NCBI GenBank assembly: GCA_028823995.1
Contig: JAPPFD010000030.1
Span: 172,927-236,926, forward strand
Direction: 5' to 3'
Length of the DNA: 64,000 nt
Origin: a bacterium
GTDB taxonomy: Bacteria; Actinomycetota; Acidimicrobiia; Spongiisociales; ZC4RG35
Made by a program: the position numbers and the translations under genes. Positions 1 through 8,870 of the stretch are shown here, one piece after another (within the stretch, counting starts at the first letter, position 1; each line of letters starts with the position of its first letter). Below the pieces are notes generated by a model. The model was given only the letters and a program-made list of their open reading frames with translations, was not told the DNA's origin and searched no databases.

Positions 1-750
1 CTCGGTGTGGCCATCGACCCCGATCACCTGGCCGCTGACATGGCGTCCTGAGGGGCCGGCCAGATAGAGCACCAGGTCAGCGACTTCCTGGGGAGTGACG
101 AAAGTTGCCATCGACGTGCCCTGGACATACATCGCATGGGCAACTTCGAGGCTGATCCCTTCGACCCGGGAGTGGGCGCCTATCACCCGGTCCACCCGTT
201 GGCCTATGATCGAACCGGGCGCTATGGCGTTCACCCGGATGTTGTTCCGGCCCAACTCCATCGCCCAGGTCTTGGTCAACCCGACCACCCCGAACTTGGC
301 CGCCACATAGGGTGAGCGGTTCGGCATCCCCATCCGTCCGGCCGTGGAGGTGATGTTGATGATCGCTCCACCTCCCTGCGCCTTCATGGCGGGGACCACC
401 CGGCGGGCGCAATAGAACTGTCCTGACAGGGCCGCCTCAACGCACTTGCGCCACTCGGCGGGATCGATCTCCTCCACGGGCGCGGTCGGCCCCGCCGGCC
501 CGGCGTTGTTCACCAGGATGTCGACTCCATCCGCGGCGATCGGATCCAGCCAGGCGGCCACCGCCTCGGCCTCAGCCACATCCACGGTCGCTCCCTGGAG
601 ATGGGAAGGAAGCGCCCCCACCGCCACAGGGTCGACATCGCATACGAAGGTGGTGGCGCCCGCTCCGGCCAATGTCTCGGCCACCACCAGTCCCAATCCG
701 GCAGCTCCCCCCGTCACCACCGCCCGTTGGGAGTCCAGCCGGATGTCCAT
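1..750 (-). CDS. SDR-family oxidoreductase, 3' end cut by window edge
   Basis: Short-chain dehydrogenase/reductase, an NAD(P)-dependent cytosolic oxidoreductase with unknown substrate. At least 250 residues are present and the stop lies outside the window. Translation from ATG at 750 gives the Rossmann motif VTGGAAGLGL near residue 13, NNAG near residue 84 and the catalytic pair in YVAAKFG near residue 150. It is a close paralogue of the gene just upstream (830-1615), with the same layout and almost the same C-terminal block GRHVSGQVIGVDGH, so the two look like a tandem duplication about 80 nt apart. No clear Shine-Dalgarno precedes the ATG. The SDR fold is certain; the reaction is not. Confidence 0.85.
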   Translation of the reverse strand, partial: MDIRLDSQRAVVTGGAAGLGLVVAETLAGAGATTFVCDVDPVAVGALPSHLQGATVDVAEAEAVAAWLDPIAADGVDILVNNAGPAGPTAPVEEIDPAEWRKCVEAALSGQFYCARRVVPAMKAQGGGAIINITSTAGRMGMPNRSPYVAAKFGVVGLTKTWAMELGRNNIRVNAIAPGSIIGQRVDRVIGAHSRVEGISLEVAHAMYVQGTSMATFVTPQEVADLVLYLAGPSGRHVSGQVIGVDGHTE

Positions 751-829
751 AGGCCGCCAGGGTATCAGGGGCGTCACGGGAGGATCCCTCTCCCACCCGG
801 GAATCTTCAAACGAAAGCTATCTAGCCAG

Positions 830-1615
830 TTACCTACTCCCGCCTAGGGAGCGGGGGTAGAGGGTCTCGCTATGCCCGTCCACTGCGATCACCTGGCCGC
901 TGATGTGCCGCCCCGAGGGGCCGGCCAGGTAGAGCACCAGGTCGGCCACCTCCTGGGGATCGATCGACGTTCCCATGGAGTTGGCCTGGGTGGACATCGA
1001 TTCGGCCTCTTCCACGCTGATGCCCTCGGCCTCGGCGCGGGCCGCGATCTGGCGTTTCCTTCTCTCGCCCCTGAGGGCTCCGGGTGCGATGGCGTTCACC
1101 CGGATGTTGTCCCGACCCAACTCCATCGCCCAGGTCTTGGTCAAGCCGACCACCCCGAACTTGGCCGCAACATAGGGAGAGCGACTCGGCATCCCCATGA
1201 ACCCGGTGGTGGAAGTTATGTTGACAATCGCTCCGCCGCCCCGCGCCTTCATGGCTGGAATCACCCGGCGGGCGCAATAGAACTGCCCCGACAGGGATAC
1301 TTCCACACACCTGCGCCACTCCTCGGGGTCGATCTCCTCCACGGGCGCGGTGGGTCCCCCCGAACCCGCCAGGTTCACCAGGACGTGCACTCCTTCCGCC
1401 GCGATCGGATCGAGCCATGCGGCCACCGCCTCGGCATCGGCCACATCCACGGTCACACCCTGGAGTTCAGAAGGAAGCGCCCCTACCGCCACAGGGTCGA
1501 TGTCACACACGAAGGTGGCGGCGCCTGCTCCGGCCAATGCCTTGGCCACCACCAGTCCCAGGCCACCCGCTCCTCCCGTCACCACCGCCCGTTGCGAATC
1601 CAAACGGATACCCAT
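830..1615 (-). CDS. SDR-family oxidoreductase (tandem paralogue)
   Basis: A 261-residue SDR, the usual length for a classical family member. It shows the cofactor motif VTGGAGGLGL near residue 14, the active-site Tyr/Lys in YVAAKFG near residue 150, and a C-terminal GQVIAVDGH of the kind that closes the substrate pocket. The family motif NNAG reads NLAG here, a small deviation. It lies head-to-tail with its paralogue at 1-750 and just downstream of the VanZ-like gene (13 nt gap), so the three may be co-transcribed. The insert between residues 190 and 225 (RGERRKRQIAARAEAE) differs from the paralogue and probably shapes substrate choice. Confidence 0.85.
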   Translation of the reverse strand: MGIRLDSQRAVVTGGAGGLGLVVAKALAGAGAATFVCDIDPVAVGALPSELQGVTVDVADAEAVAAWLDPIAAEGVHVLVNLAGSGGPTAPVEEIDPEEWRRCVEVSLSGQFYCARRVIPAMKARGGGAIVNITSTTGFMGMPSRSPYVAAKFGVVGLTKTWAMELGRDNIRVNAIAPGALRGERRKRQIAARAEAEGISVEEAESMSTQANSMGTSIDPQEVADLVLYLAGPSGRHISGQVIAVDGHSETLYPRSLGGSR

Positions 1616-1627
1616 ACCGACAGCGTA

Positions 1628-2236
1628 TCACCCAGGGTGCCGGTCGTCTCCTGATCCGTGCGGCGGTACCTGGCGTGCCCCCGGCGGTATGGTGATTCTC
1701 CGACGCCTCGCCCGCGCCAGGGCCACCCGCGCCAGCACCGCCATGACGGCGGCCAGCGCATTGAATACCATGTCGACCGCATCGAAGTGGCGGCTGGGCA
1801 ACAACAGTTGGATGGTCTCGTCCAACACCCCCACCACCCCGGTGGCCAGGACCGCCAGCACGGCGGGCACGGGGACCCGGCCACCCCCGCCTTTTCGTTC
1901 TTTGAGCGCCTCGTAGATGAAGGAGGCCACCACGCCGTATTCGATGAGGTGGCTGCGTTCCGCCAGCGCCATTCGAAGCAAGACCATCAGATAGACCACC
2001 GCCACCCCCAGGGCCACGCCGATCTCGGCGCCGGTGGGCTTGGTCCTCAGCCCCTGGATGACCACGGTGATCCCGACCAGGAGCATCGCCGCGGCGAAGC
2101 CCACCGTGGTAAGGCCGGTCTCCGCTAGCTGTTCGGCGAGGGCTCCTGCCAGCCCCAGGGTTGAGAAGATCGCCACCACAATGGCGAGCGTCCAAGACCA
2201 CAGCCGACGCTCCCGGCGCGACACGAACAGAGCCAT
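1628..2236 (-). CDS. VanZ-like family integral membrane protein
   Basis: Predicted 202-residue inner-membrane protein with four or five hydrophobic segments. The C-terminal half carries the VanZ-family signature: SHLIEYG near residue 102, then DETIQLLLPSRHFDAVD, then an Asn-containing helix (MVFNALAAVMAVLA). The VanZ family was named from teicoplanin resistance, but most members have no known function, so resistance should not be assumed. I start at ATG 2236 (MALFVSRRE) because the upstream in-frame extension is Arg/Gly rich and overlaps the region before the divergent lipoprotein gene. Confidence 0.7.
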   Translation of the reverse strand: MALFVSRRERRLWSWTLAIVVAIFSTLGLAGALAEQLAETGLTTVGFAAAMLLVGITVVIQGLRTKPTGAEIGVALGVAVVYLMVLLRMALAERSHLIEYGVVASFIYEALKERKGGGGRVPVPAVLAVLATGVVGVLDETIQLLLPSRHFDAVDMVFNALAAVMAVLARVALARARRRRITIPPGARQVPPHGSGDDRHPG

Positions 2237-2341
2237 CCAAATTGAAGATACCTCAACGGAAGAGCGCCGTCGCCCAAGACAACAGGCATTGTTCACTAAA
2301 CCAAGACCCGGTTTCCTCCCCTGCAGCCATACTGGCCGAAT

Positions 2342-2962
2342 ATGGGTAGAGCCCCACCCGCCCGAGACGCCCCTCCGGAGCCGCGTGCAATTCAAGACTC
2401 GGAGAAAGAGCGGAGCCGGCCAAGGTCTCGATTGGTGTTGACGCCGATGGCCGTTCTGGTGGGTCTCCTTCTTCTACCGGCCTGTGGGAGCGGCGTTCTG
2501 ACAGAAGGTGAGCGTGCCGCTGCAGAAATCCAGATTTACGCTGCGGTAACCCGCCAACTGGTGGAGATCGACAATACCTTCGGCCCTGAATATCGATTCA
2601 GCCGAATCCTGATACTGGACCGCCTTGACCCGCTCGCCGGAGACGCCATGAACCAGGACCACTCGGGCCAGTCCCTCACCGAGGAGCAACGACAAGCGAT
2701 AATCGCTGCTATCGACCATCTTGGGCCGATCGAGTTCATCAATGACTGGAGCCAATTCGTACGAGAGGACGTGCCGGAGCCGGTCATACCCGGCAGCGTC
2801 ATCATCACGCTGGCTCCTGCGGAATTCGATGACGAGGGAGCGACGGTCGGAGCCAACCTCTGGTGCGGTGGTGTTTGCGGACTCTGGCTGACATACCGTG
2901 TCGTCGAAGGGCCGGACGGCTGGACTGCTGCTGGAAGAGAAGGAACCTGGGCGATCTCCTAA
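2342..2962 (+). CDS. Putative secreted lipoprotein, unknown function
   Basis: Unrecognised protein of up to 206 residues. A hydrophobic stretch MAVLVGLLLLPACGSG ends in a lipobox (LPAC), so the mature protein should be lipid-anchored outside the cytoplasmic membrane. The true start is unclear. ATG 2342 gives a 35-residue Arg/Pro-rich leader before the signal, while TTG 2432, GTG 2435 or ATG 2447 would give a more normal short one. The mature part is acidic, with two Cys close together near residues 178-182 (WCGGVCG) that may form a disulfide. It is divergent from the VanZ-like gene, and no domain is recognised. Confidence 0.55.
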   Translation: MGRAPPARDAPPEPRAIQDSEKERSRPRSRLVLTPMAVLVGLLLLPACGSGVLTEGERAAAEIQIYAAVTRQLVEIDNTFGPEYRFSRILILDRLDPLAGDAMNQDHSGQSLTEEQRQAIIAAIDHLGPIEFINDWSQFVREDVPEPVIPGSVIITLAPAEFDDEGATVGANLWCGGVCGLWLTYRVVEGPDGWTAAGREGTWAIS

Positions 2963-3056
2963 CGTGTCCTAACGGGTCGTCGGCTCTCTGCTCAGGTCAC
3001 CGGTGGTAGCAGGAGATTGGCATGTTGGCCCCGCGGTAATGACAGCGTGCCCGTGC

Positions 3057-3512
3057 TTACCTGCCTAGATTCGTGCCCCTGATCTTTGTGGGGTGGATGA
3101 ACACCCCAGCGCGTCGTTCTGCCTTCATGACCCGGTCGTACTCGTTCCAATCCTCATGCGTGCCCCCTGCCGCTGTGAAGATGTCCCTGAGCAGCCAGGG
3201 CAGATCCGCCGGGTCGAACCCATCCATGGGATCGGCGGGGCCAACCTGGGTGACCCTGCCCTCCACGCCGATCCATGACCAACCGGCCCTGAATGTGATG
3301 GTGGCTCTCCGAGTGTGCCGCCAGTGGCGCAGCTTCACCGCGTCTCCCCGAACAACGAACGCCACCACCTCCTCGTCCGTGACCGGATGCTTCATCACCC
3401 CGGCGTTGATCAGCGTGGAATGCACCGTCCCGTCCGCCCGGGCGAAGGAGACGAAGGCCAATCCTTGGTCCGCGGCGGCAAACTCTCTCACATGCTCGAT
3501 GGTGCGCCTCAC
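3057..3512 (-). CDS. F420/FMN-type split-barrel (PPOX-class) protein
   Basis: A 151-residue protein of the pyridoxamine-5'-phosphate-oxidase-like split-barrel fold, probably a PPOX-class F420-dependent enzyme of the kind abundant in actinobacteria. Typical features are the N-terminal strand LAFVSFARADGTVHST, the segment EEVVAFVVRGDAVKLRHWRHTRRATITF in which family members bind the cofactor phosphate, and the WIGVEGRV strand. GTG 3512 is chosen because AGGAG sits about 5 nt upstream; the longer frame beyond it is compositionally poor. It is divergent from the ybaK-like gene. Whether F420, FMN or heme is bound cannot be decided from sequence alone. Confidence 0.75.
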   Translation of the reverse strand: MRRTIEHVREFAAADQGLAFVSFARADGTVHSTLINAGVMKHPVTDEEVVAFVVRGDAVKLRHWRHTRRATITFRAGWSWIGVEGRVTQVGPADPMDGFDPADLPWLLRDIFTAAGGTHEDWNEYDRVMKAERRAGVFIHPTKIRGTNLGR

Positions 3513-3587
3513 CAATGCTCCTTCCCGTTGCCAGCGTGGAGACCATCCGAGAATACCCCCCGGTCGCCAGCCGATAAGGTATGACCG

Positions 3588-4070
3588 ATGCCAGACTCCG
3601 ACAATCTGCCCTCCGCCACCAGGCGATGGCTGGAGGGGTGTGGGGACTTCGACATCGCCCCGAAGATCAGAGTCTTCCCCGACGGGACCAAGACCGCCAT
3701 CGACGCCGCCCGGGCGGTGGGGTGCCGACCCAGCCAGATCGTCAAGTCCCTGGTGTTCGAGGTGGATGGAGAGGCGGTGCTGGCTCTGGTGCCCGGCGAT
3801 CGCAGACTGCGTACCGACAGTCTGGCCCAGGCGGCAGGAGGAAGCAAGGCGCGGCGGGCCTCGCTTGACCGGGTGAGGGAAGCCACGGGCTTCGCGGCGG
3901 GCGGAACGCCCCCCTTCGGGCACGCCCGTCCGATCCGGGTCTTCGCCGACCGGGCGCTCCGGCGCCATGATCCGGTGTGGGCTGCGGCCGGCACCCCCAC
4001 CACCGTCTTCCCCATCAGCCTTGCCGACCTGGACCGGGTGGCCGGGCCCAGTTGGTGCGAACTCTCCTAA
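3588..4070 (+). CDS. YbaK/EbsC-type aminoacyl-tRNA deacylase
   Basis: A 160-residue free-standing editing-domain protein of the YbaK/ProX superfamily. Members hydrolyse mischarged aminoacyl-tRNA in trans, for example Cys-tRNA(Pro) or Ala-tRNA(Pro). Visible family features are the early segment TAIDAARAVGCRPSQIVKSLVF with the conserved Lys near residue 53, a central GDRRL, and the closing GHARPIRVFADRAL...GTPTTVFPIS block around residues 110-147. Length is normal. It stands alone between a divergent split-barrel gene and a convergent DUF3151 gene. The exact mischarged substrate is not predictable. Confidence 0.85.
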   Translation: MPDSDNLPSATRRWLEGCGDFDIAPKIRVFPDGTKTAIDAARAVGCRPSQIVKSLVFEVDGEAVLALVPGDRRLRTDSLAQAAGGSKARRASLDRVREATGFAAGGTPPFGHARPIRVFADRALRRHDPVWAAAGTPTTVFPISLADLDRVAGPSWCELS

Positions 4071-4081
4071 CTTAGCCTAAC

Positions 4082-4525
4082 TCAAGGTCCCGGAGAGGGT
4101 TGATAGGCAGGGTCGAGCATCAGCAGGAAGTCAGCGCACCGCTCGGCCTCGGAGGCTTCTCCTATCGCCGCGGCCATCCGCCTGAGACCGTCCAGGCTGG
4201 ACAGGAATCCGCGGTTGGAGGCATGCGACCCCCGCACATACCCCGATCCTCTCCAGCCGTTCTGTCTCAAGGCATCCAGGCCGCGGTGATAGCCGATGCG
4301 GTAGTAGGCGTAGGCCTCCAGGTGATCGCTCAGCCCCTTGGCCCCCGACTCGCACAACCGTCCCAAGGCGGCCCAGACTTCCGGCAATTCCGGGTGGGCT
4401 GCCGCGGTCGTCACCATTCTGTCCCGGTCACCGCCGGCAGCCACCAAGGCAGCCATTACGTCCGCCGGCGGCTCAGGGAGCACCGTCTCGGGCGCCCCTC
4501 CGGGAGTGAGGCGGACTTCGGCCAT
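4082..4525 (-). CDS. DUF3151 family protein
   Basis: A 147-residue protein matching the actinobacterial DUF3151 family, which has no assigned biochemical role. The diagnostic stretch runs from PELPEVWAALGRL (near residue 44) through EAYAYYRIGYHRGLDALRQ to NRGFLSSLDGL, then EAERCADFL near the C-terminus. It is probably a soluble, helical TPR-like protein. Its ATG at 4525 shares one base with the TGA of the pyruvate phosphate dikinase gene (TGATG), so translation is probably coupled; TTG at 4528 is an alternative start. The coupling hints at a link to PPDK level or activity, but this is only inference. Confidence 0.8.
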   Translation of the reverse strand: MAEVRLTPGGAPETVLPEPPADVMAALVAAGGDRDRMVTTAAAHPELPEVWAALGRLCESGAKGLSDHLEAYAYYRIGYHRGLDALRQNGWRGSGYVRGSHASNRGFLSSLDGLRRMAAAIGEASEAERCADFLLMLDPAYQPSPGP

Positions 4526-7164
4526 CAAGTCCGGGGAAGGGGAATGTCCCCGTTCCGGATCGCCGCCTGGGCGGCGGCAAGTCGGGCGCCCGGAATCCGT
4601 GGAGGACTCATGGACACATAGTCAAGACCCACCCGGTGACAGAAATCTATGCTGGCCGGGTCTCCTCCATGCTCGCCGCAGAGTCCCACCGACAGGTCGG
4701 GACGGACGGCCTTCCCCTCGGCTGTCGCCCACTCCACCAACCGTCCCACCCCGGTCTCGTCCAGTGACTGGAAGGGGTTGTGAGACAGCACCCCGTCGGC
4801 CAGATATGTATTGAGAAAGCGCACCTCGGCGTCGTCACGACTCAGCCCGAAGGTGGTTTGGGTGAGATCATTGGTGCCGAAGGAGAAGAACTCGGAGATG
4901 CGGGCCAGGTCCCCGGCCATCAGGGCGGCCCGGGGGATCTCCACCATGTTGCCGAGCTTCACCTCCCTGTCCACTTCGTAGGCGGCCCGTTCCTCGGCCA
5001 GCATGTCCCGTACCCGTTCCATCTCAGCCGGGTCCGCCACCAGGGGAACCATTATCTCCAGGCGGGGATCTCCCCCCTCCTCCACACGACGGCGGATAGC
5101 CTGCAACGCCGCCCGGATCTGCACCCGGTACAGCGAAGGCCGGATGATTCCCAGGCGCACCCCCCGCAGCCCCAGCATGGGGTTGGTCTCCTCCCAACTC
5201 CTCACCACCTCGATAGTCCGCTCCACCTCTGCGGTGGGCTCCCCCGCGGCGCGGAGCTGGTCGTATTGGTCGCGAAGATCCCAGCGGTCGGGGAGGAATT
5301 CGTGAAGGGGAGGATCGAGCAGGCGGACCACCACCGGCTTTCCGTCCATCGCCTCCAGCAAGGCGATGAAGTCCTCGGCCTGCAACTGCTGCAGCTCCAA
5401 GAGGGCCTTCTCCGGTTTCTCGTCCATGATGATCCGGCGCACCACCGGCAGCCGGTCCCCCATGAACATGTGCTCGGTGCGAGCCAGCCCGATGCCCTGC
5501 GCCCCCAGTTCCGCGGCGCGGGCCGCGTCCTTGCCCGTGTCGGCGTTGGCCCACACCCCGAGCCGGCGCATCTCATCCGCCCAGCCCAGCAACATCTCCA
5601 ACTCGGCGGGCGGGGACGGTTCCACCAACTCCACCTCTCCGATGAAGACCCGCCCGGTGGTGCCGTCGATGGCGATGGTCTCTCCCTCCCGCACCCTCAA
5701 GCCCCCCGGCGCCGTGAAGTGTCCCTGCTCGGCGTCAATGGAGATCTCCGCGGCGCCGGTGACCGCCGGCGTCCCCATGGCGCGGGCCACCACCGCCGCA
5801 TGGCTGGTCTTCCCTCCGTGGCTGGTCAAAATCCCCTCGGAGGCGAACAGCCCCTCTATGTCGTCGGGCGTGGTCTCCCACCGGACCAGGATCACCGGCG
5901 TTCCCTCCCCGGCCATCTCCACGGCCCGTCGGACGTCGAACACCGCCTTGCCCATCGCCGCTCCCGGAGAGGCGTCCAGCCCGAAGAAGGCCGGAGGTGG
6001 CGACTTGTCCTCGGCGATGCCGTGTACGAGCAACTGTTCCAGTTGGCCGGGCTCCACCCGCATCAGGGCGGTCTGGCGGTCGATCAGCCCTTCTTCGACC
6101 ATCTCCACCGCGGCCCTGACCGCCGCCGCGGCCGATCTCTTCCCCACCCGGGTCTGCAGTATCCAGAGCTTTCCCTTCTCGATGGTGAACTCGATGTCGC
6201 ACATGTCGGAGTAGGCGTCCTCCAGCGAGGACCCCACCGCCTCCAACTCGGCGTGGATCTCCGGATGGGTATCGGCCAGGACCGAGATGGGGAGGGTCTG
6301 GCGGATCCCCGCCACCACATCTTCTCCCTGGGCATTGGGCAGGTAGTCCCCGAACATCTCGTGCTGGCCGGTGGCAGGGTCGCGAGTGAAGTACACCCCG
6401 GTGCCCGAGTCGACGCCCAGGTTGCCGAAGACCATCATCTGGATATTGCAAGCCGTCCCGAGATGGTGCGGAATGTCGTGGAGCCGACGGTAGGTGTAGG
6501 CCCGCGGGGAGTTCCAGGACTCGAACACCGACACGATCGCCTTCCGCAATTGCTCCATCGGATCCACCGGTACTTCGCTGTCCTGGGCGGCCAGCAACAT
6601 CCTGAACTGGCGGACCGCCGCCACCAGATCGGAGGTGGGGAGCCGGGAGTCCTCGGTGACGTTCCTGCGTTCCCTGAGACTGGTCATGACATGCTCGAAG
6701 TCGTCCCGGTTGGCGCCCAGCACCACTTCCCCGTAGGTCTGGAGCAGGCGCCGGTAGGCGTCCCAGGCGAAGCGCTGGTCCCCGGACCACCGAGCCAACT
6801 CCGAGACCACTGCCTGGTTGGCCCCCAGGTTGAGCACCGTGTCCATCATTCCCGGCATCGAGAACCTGGCTCCCGAGCGGGCCGACAGGAGGAGCGGGGG
6901 GCCGGCCACCCCACCCAGGCTGCGACCGGTCTGGTTCTCTATCTTGGCCAGCGCCGACTTCACTTCGCTCCAGAAGCCCGGTGGCATCCGCCCTTCCTCC
7001 AGGAAGTACCGGCAGGCGGCGGTGGTGATCACGAACCCGTGCGGGACCGCCAGCCCCATTTCCATCATCCGCGCCAGACCGGATCCCTTGCCTCCCAACA
7101 GGTCGCGATCCGCGGGATCGGCCTCCTCGAAACCAAATACGTATTTGTCCGCTTTGTCAGCCAT
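4525..7164 (-). CDS. ppdK: Pyruvate, phosphate dikinase
   Basis: An 879-residue cytosolic enzyme interconverting pyruvate + ATP + Pi and PEP + AMP + PPi; the length matches PPDK (about 875) rather than PEP synthase. The N-terminal ATP-grasp part opens with GGKGSGLARMMEMGLAVPHGF. The swivelling domain has the phospho-histidine motif TSHGGKTSHAAVVARAMG near residue 450. The C-terminal TIM barrel has GLARTEHMF and the catalytic Cys in GLCGEHGG near residue 832. ATG 7164 is preferred over TTG 7170. The downstream DUF3151 gene overlaps its stop. PPDK here would serve gluconeogenesis or PPi-driven glycolysis. Confidence 0.96.
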   Translation of the reverse strand: MADKADKYVFGFEEADPADRDLLGGKGSGLARMMEMGLAVPHGFVITTAACRYFLEEGRMPPGFWSEVKSALAKIENQTGRSLGGVAGPPLLLSARSGARFSMPGMMDTVLNLGANQAVVSELARWSGDQRFAWDAYRRLLQTYGEVVLGANRDDFEHVMTSLRERRNVTEDSRLPTSDLVAAVRQFRMLLAAQDSEVPVDPMEQLRKAIVSVFESWNSPRAYTYRRLHDIPHHLGTACNIQMMVFGNLGVDSGTGVYFTRDPATGQHEMFGDYLPNAQGEDVVAGIRQTLPISVLADTHPEIHAELEAVGSSLEDAYSDMCDIEFTIEKGKLWILQTRVGKRSAAAAVRAAVEMVEEGLIDRQTALMRVEPGQLEQLLVHGIAEDKSPPPAFFGLDASPGAAMGKAVFDVRRAVEMAGEGTPVILVRWETTPDDIEGLFASEGILTSHGGKTSHAAVVARAMGTPAVTGAAEISIDAEQGHFTAPGGLRVREGETIAIDGTTGRVFIGEVELVEPSPPAELEMLLGWADEMRRLGVWANADTGKDAARAAELGAQGIGLARTEHMFMGDRLPVVRRIIMDEKPEKALLELQQLQAEDFIALLEAMDGKPVVVRLLDPPLHEFLPDRWDLRDQYDQLRAAGEPTAEVERTIEVVRSWEETNPMLGLRGVRLGIIRPSLYRVQIRAALQAIRRRVEEGGDPRLEIMVPLVADPAEMERVRDMLAEERAAYEVDREVKLGNMVEIPRAALMAGDLARISEFFSFGTNDLTQTTFGLSRDDAEVRFLNTYLADGVLSHNPFQSLDETGVGRLVEWATAEGKAVRPDLSVGLCGEHGGDPASIDFCHRVGLDYVSMSPPRIPGARLAAAQAAIRNGDIPLPRT

Positions 7165-7343
7165 TTTCAATCCGTTCCGCTTCGATACTAACTACGGATC
7201 AGTTCGCCACCGGAGCGAGTAGTTCTGAGATCATAGGAACGGAGGGAGTCTAGAATTGAGAGCGACAGACATCTGAGCAACGGTGAGGAAGGTGTCCACC
7301 AACGGCCCCCTTCGTCTCCCTGAGGCCGGGCAAGGAGCAAGAC

Positions 7344-7787
7344 ATGGACAACGAGTTATGGAGATGGCTCTGGCTGGGTTTGGCCGCCCTGTTGGGAATC
7401 GGGGAGGTGCTCACCGCCGGATTCTTTCTGCTGCCGTTCGTCATCGGAGGGGGCGCCGCGGCGGTCCTATCCTGGCTGGGGTTGTCGCCATTGGCCCAAT
7501 GGCTGGTGTTCTTCGGAGTTTCTCTCCTGTCATGGGCAGTCCTGCACCGCTACATCAAGACCCAGGACTCCGATGGACAACCGCAGGTCGGAGCCAACCG
7601 CTGGAAAGGCGCCACCGGACTGGTCCTGGAGGAGATCGACCAGGTGAGCGGGGACGGACTGGTCCGTATCTTCGGCGAGGAGTGGCGGGCCACCGTCGAA
7701 GCCGGAAAGGAGAACATCCCGACCGGTGACACCATAGAGGTGATCGGCGTGGAAGGAACCAAGCTGGTCGTGGTCCCCCGGTCTTGA
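7344..7787 (+). CDS. NfeD-family membrane protein
   Basis: A 147-residue protein with two or three N-terminal transmembrane segments (roughly residues 5-65, WLWLGLAALLGIGEVLTAGFF then a second helical block) and a C-terminal OB-like soluble domain (residues 85-145, GATGLVLEEIDQVSGDGLVRIFGEEWRA). This is the short NfeD architecture. AAGGAG lies about 7 nt before the ATG. The next gene encodes a stomatin/SPFH protein, the well-known partner of NfeD in membrane microdomain organisation. Only 31 nt separate them, so an operon is likely. Confidence 0.88.
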   Translation: MDNELWRWLWLGLAALLGIGEVLTAGFFLLPFVIGGGAAAVLSWLGLSPLAQWLVFFGVSLLSWAVLHRYIKTQDSDGQPQVGANRWKGATGLVLEEIDQVSGDGLVRIFGEEWRATVEAGKENIPTGDTIEVIGVEGTKLVVVPRS

Positions 7788-7818
7788 CAACGATCTGAAC
7801 TAGGAAGGAAGTGACCTC

Positions 7819-8754
7819 GTGTTGGAGGATCTAGCCATATTTGGACTGTTCGGGGCAGTGGCCCTGGTACTGATCCTGTTTGCTGCCGCCGGACTGAAGG
7901 TGGTCCGGCCGTACGAAAAGGGACTGATCGAGCTTCTGGGCCGCTACCAGTACACGGTCGATTCGGGGCTGCGGTGGGTGATGCCCTTCGTCAAGCGGAT
8001 TATCAAGGTGGACATGCGGGAGCAGGTGGTGGACGTTCCTCCCCAGGAGGTGATCACCAAGGACAACGTGGTGGTGACCGTGGACGCGGTCATCTACTAC
8101 GAGGCCACCGACCCTGTCAAGCTGAAGTACAACGTGGGTCGGTTCATCGTGGCGGTCACCAAGCTGGCCCAGACCAACCTGAGGAACGTGGTCGGCGACT
8201 TGGATCTCGACGCGGCCCTCACCTCCCGGGAAGTGATCAACTCCAAACTTCGCCAGATTCTCGACGACGCCACCGACAAGTGGGGCACCCGGGTGGTGCG
8301 AGTGGAGATCCAACGGATCGAGCCTCCGGCCGACGTAACCCAGTCCATGCACCGCCAGATGAAAGCCGAGCGAGAGAGAAGAGCGGTCGTGACCGAAGCC
8401 GAAGGCGACAAGCGCTCCCGAATTTTGAAGGCTGAAGGGGTGCGGGAGAGCCAGATTCTGGAAGCCCAGGGTCAGGCCCAGGCCATCGAGACCGTGGCCG
8501 AGGCCGAACGGTTCAAATTGCTGACCGTGGCCGAAGGTGAGGCCCAGGCGATCGAGAAGGTGTTCGCCGCCATCCACCAGGGGGATCCCACTCCCGACCT
8601 GATCGCCATCCGCTACCTGGAGGCGCTGCAGGGGATCGCCGACGGGCAGGCCACCAAGGTGTTCCTCCCCCTCGACACCAGCGGGGTGCTGGGAAGCGTG
8701 GCGGCCATCGGAGAGCTGCTCAAGGACACAGGCAGCGACAAGCTGACTTCCTAG
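7819..8754 (+). CDS. SPFH/Band 7 (stomatin-like) membrane protein
   Basis: A 311-residue stomatin-type protein. It has one N-terminal membrane anchor (residues 5-25), then the SPFH domain beginning [17 protein letters not shown] and containing [24 protein letters not shown]. An Ala/Glu-rich coiled coil follows (residues 185-260, with [28 protein letters not shown]). Such proteins oligomerise into membrane scaffolds and modulate membrane proteases. It starts at GTG 7819 behind AGGAAGGA. It pairs with the NfeD gene upstream and is followed by a strong hairpin terminator. Confidence 0.93.
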   Translation: MLEDLAIFGLFGAVALVLILFAAAGLKVVRPYEKGLIELLGRYQYTVDSGLRWVMPFVKRIIKVDMREQVVDVPPQEVITKDNVVVTVDAVIYYEATDPVKLKYNVGRFIVAVTKLAQTNLRNVVGDLDLDAALTSREVINSKLRQILDDATDKWGTRVVRVEIQRIEPPADVTQSMHRQMKAERERRAVVTEAEGDKRSRILKAEGVRESQILEAQGQAQAIETVAEAERFKLLTVAEGEAQAIEKVFAAIHQGDPTPDLIAIRYLEALQGIADGQATKVFLPLDTSGVLGSVAAIGELLKDTGSDKLTS

Positions 8755-8801
8755 GTAGGTACCGAGGGAATTCGGAACGGAACAGAACCAAATGAACAAC
8801 A

Positions 8802-8833
8802 AAAGGGTCGGGACCCGAAAGTCCCGACCCTTT
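8802..8833. terminator. Intrinsic, probably bidirectional terminator
   Basis: A 13-bp perfect stem (left arm 8802-8814, loop CCGAAA, right arm 8821-8833) is flanked by an A-rich run on the left and a T-rich run on the right. It lies between the ends of the convergent stomatin-like and CO-dehydrogenase-like transcription units and can serve both. Confidence 0.9.
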
Positions 8834-8870
8834 CTCTAATTCTCCGCCCGCTTCCGGCAGAGAGGTCTTG

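Noticed and set aside
4780..7191. 803-codon open frame opposite ppdK
   Set aside because: It is antisense to a clear PPDK with all motifs. GC-rich codon use leaves long open shadows; no protein-like motifs.
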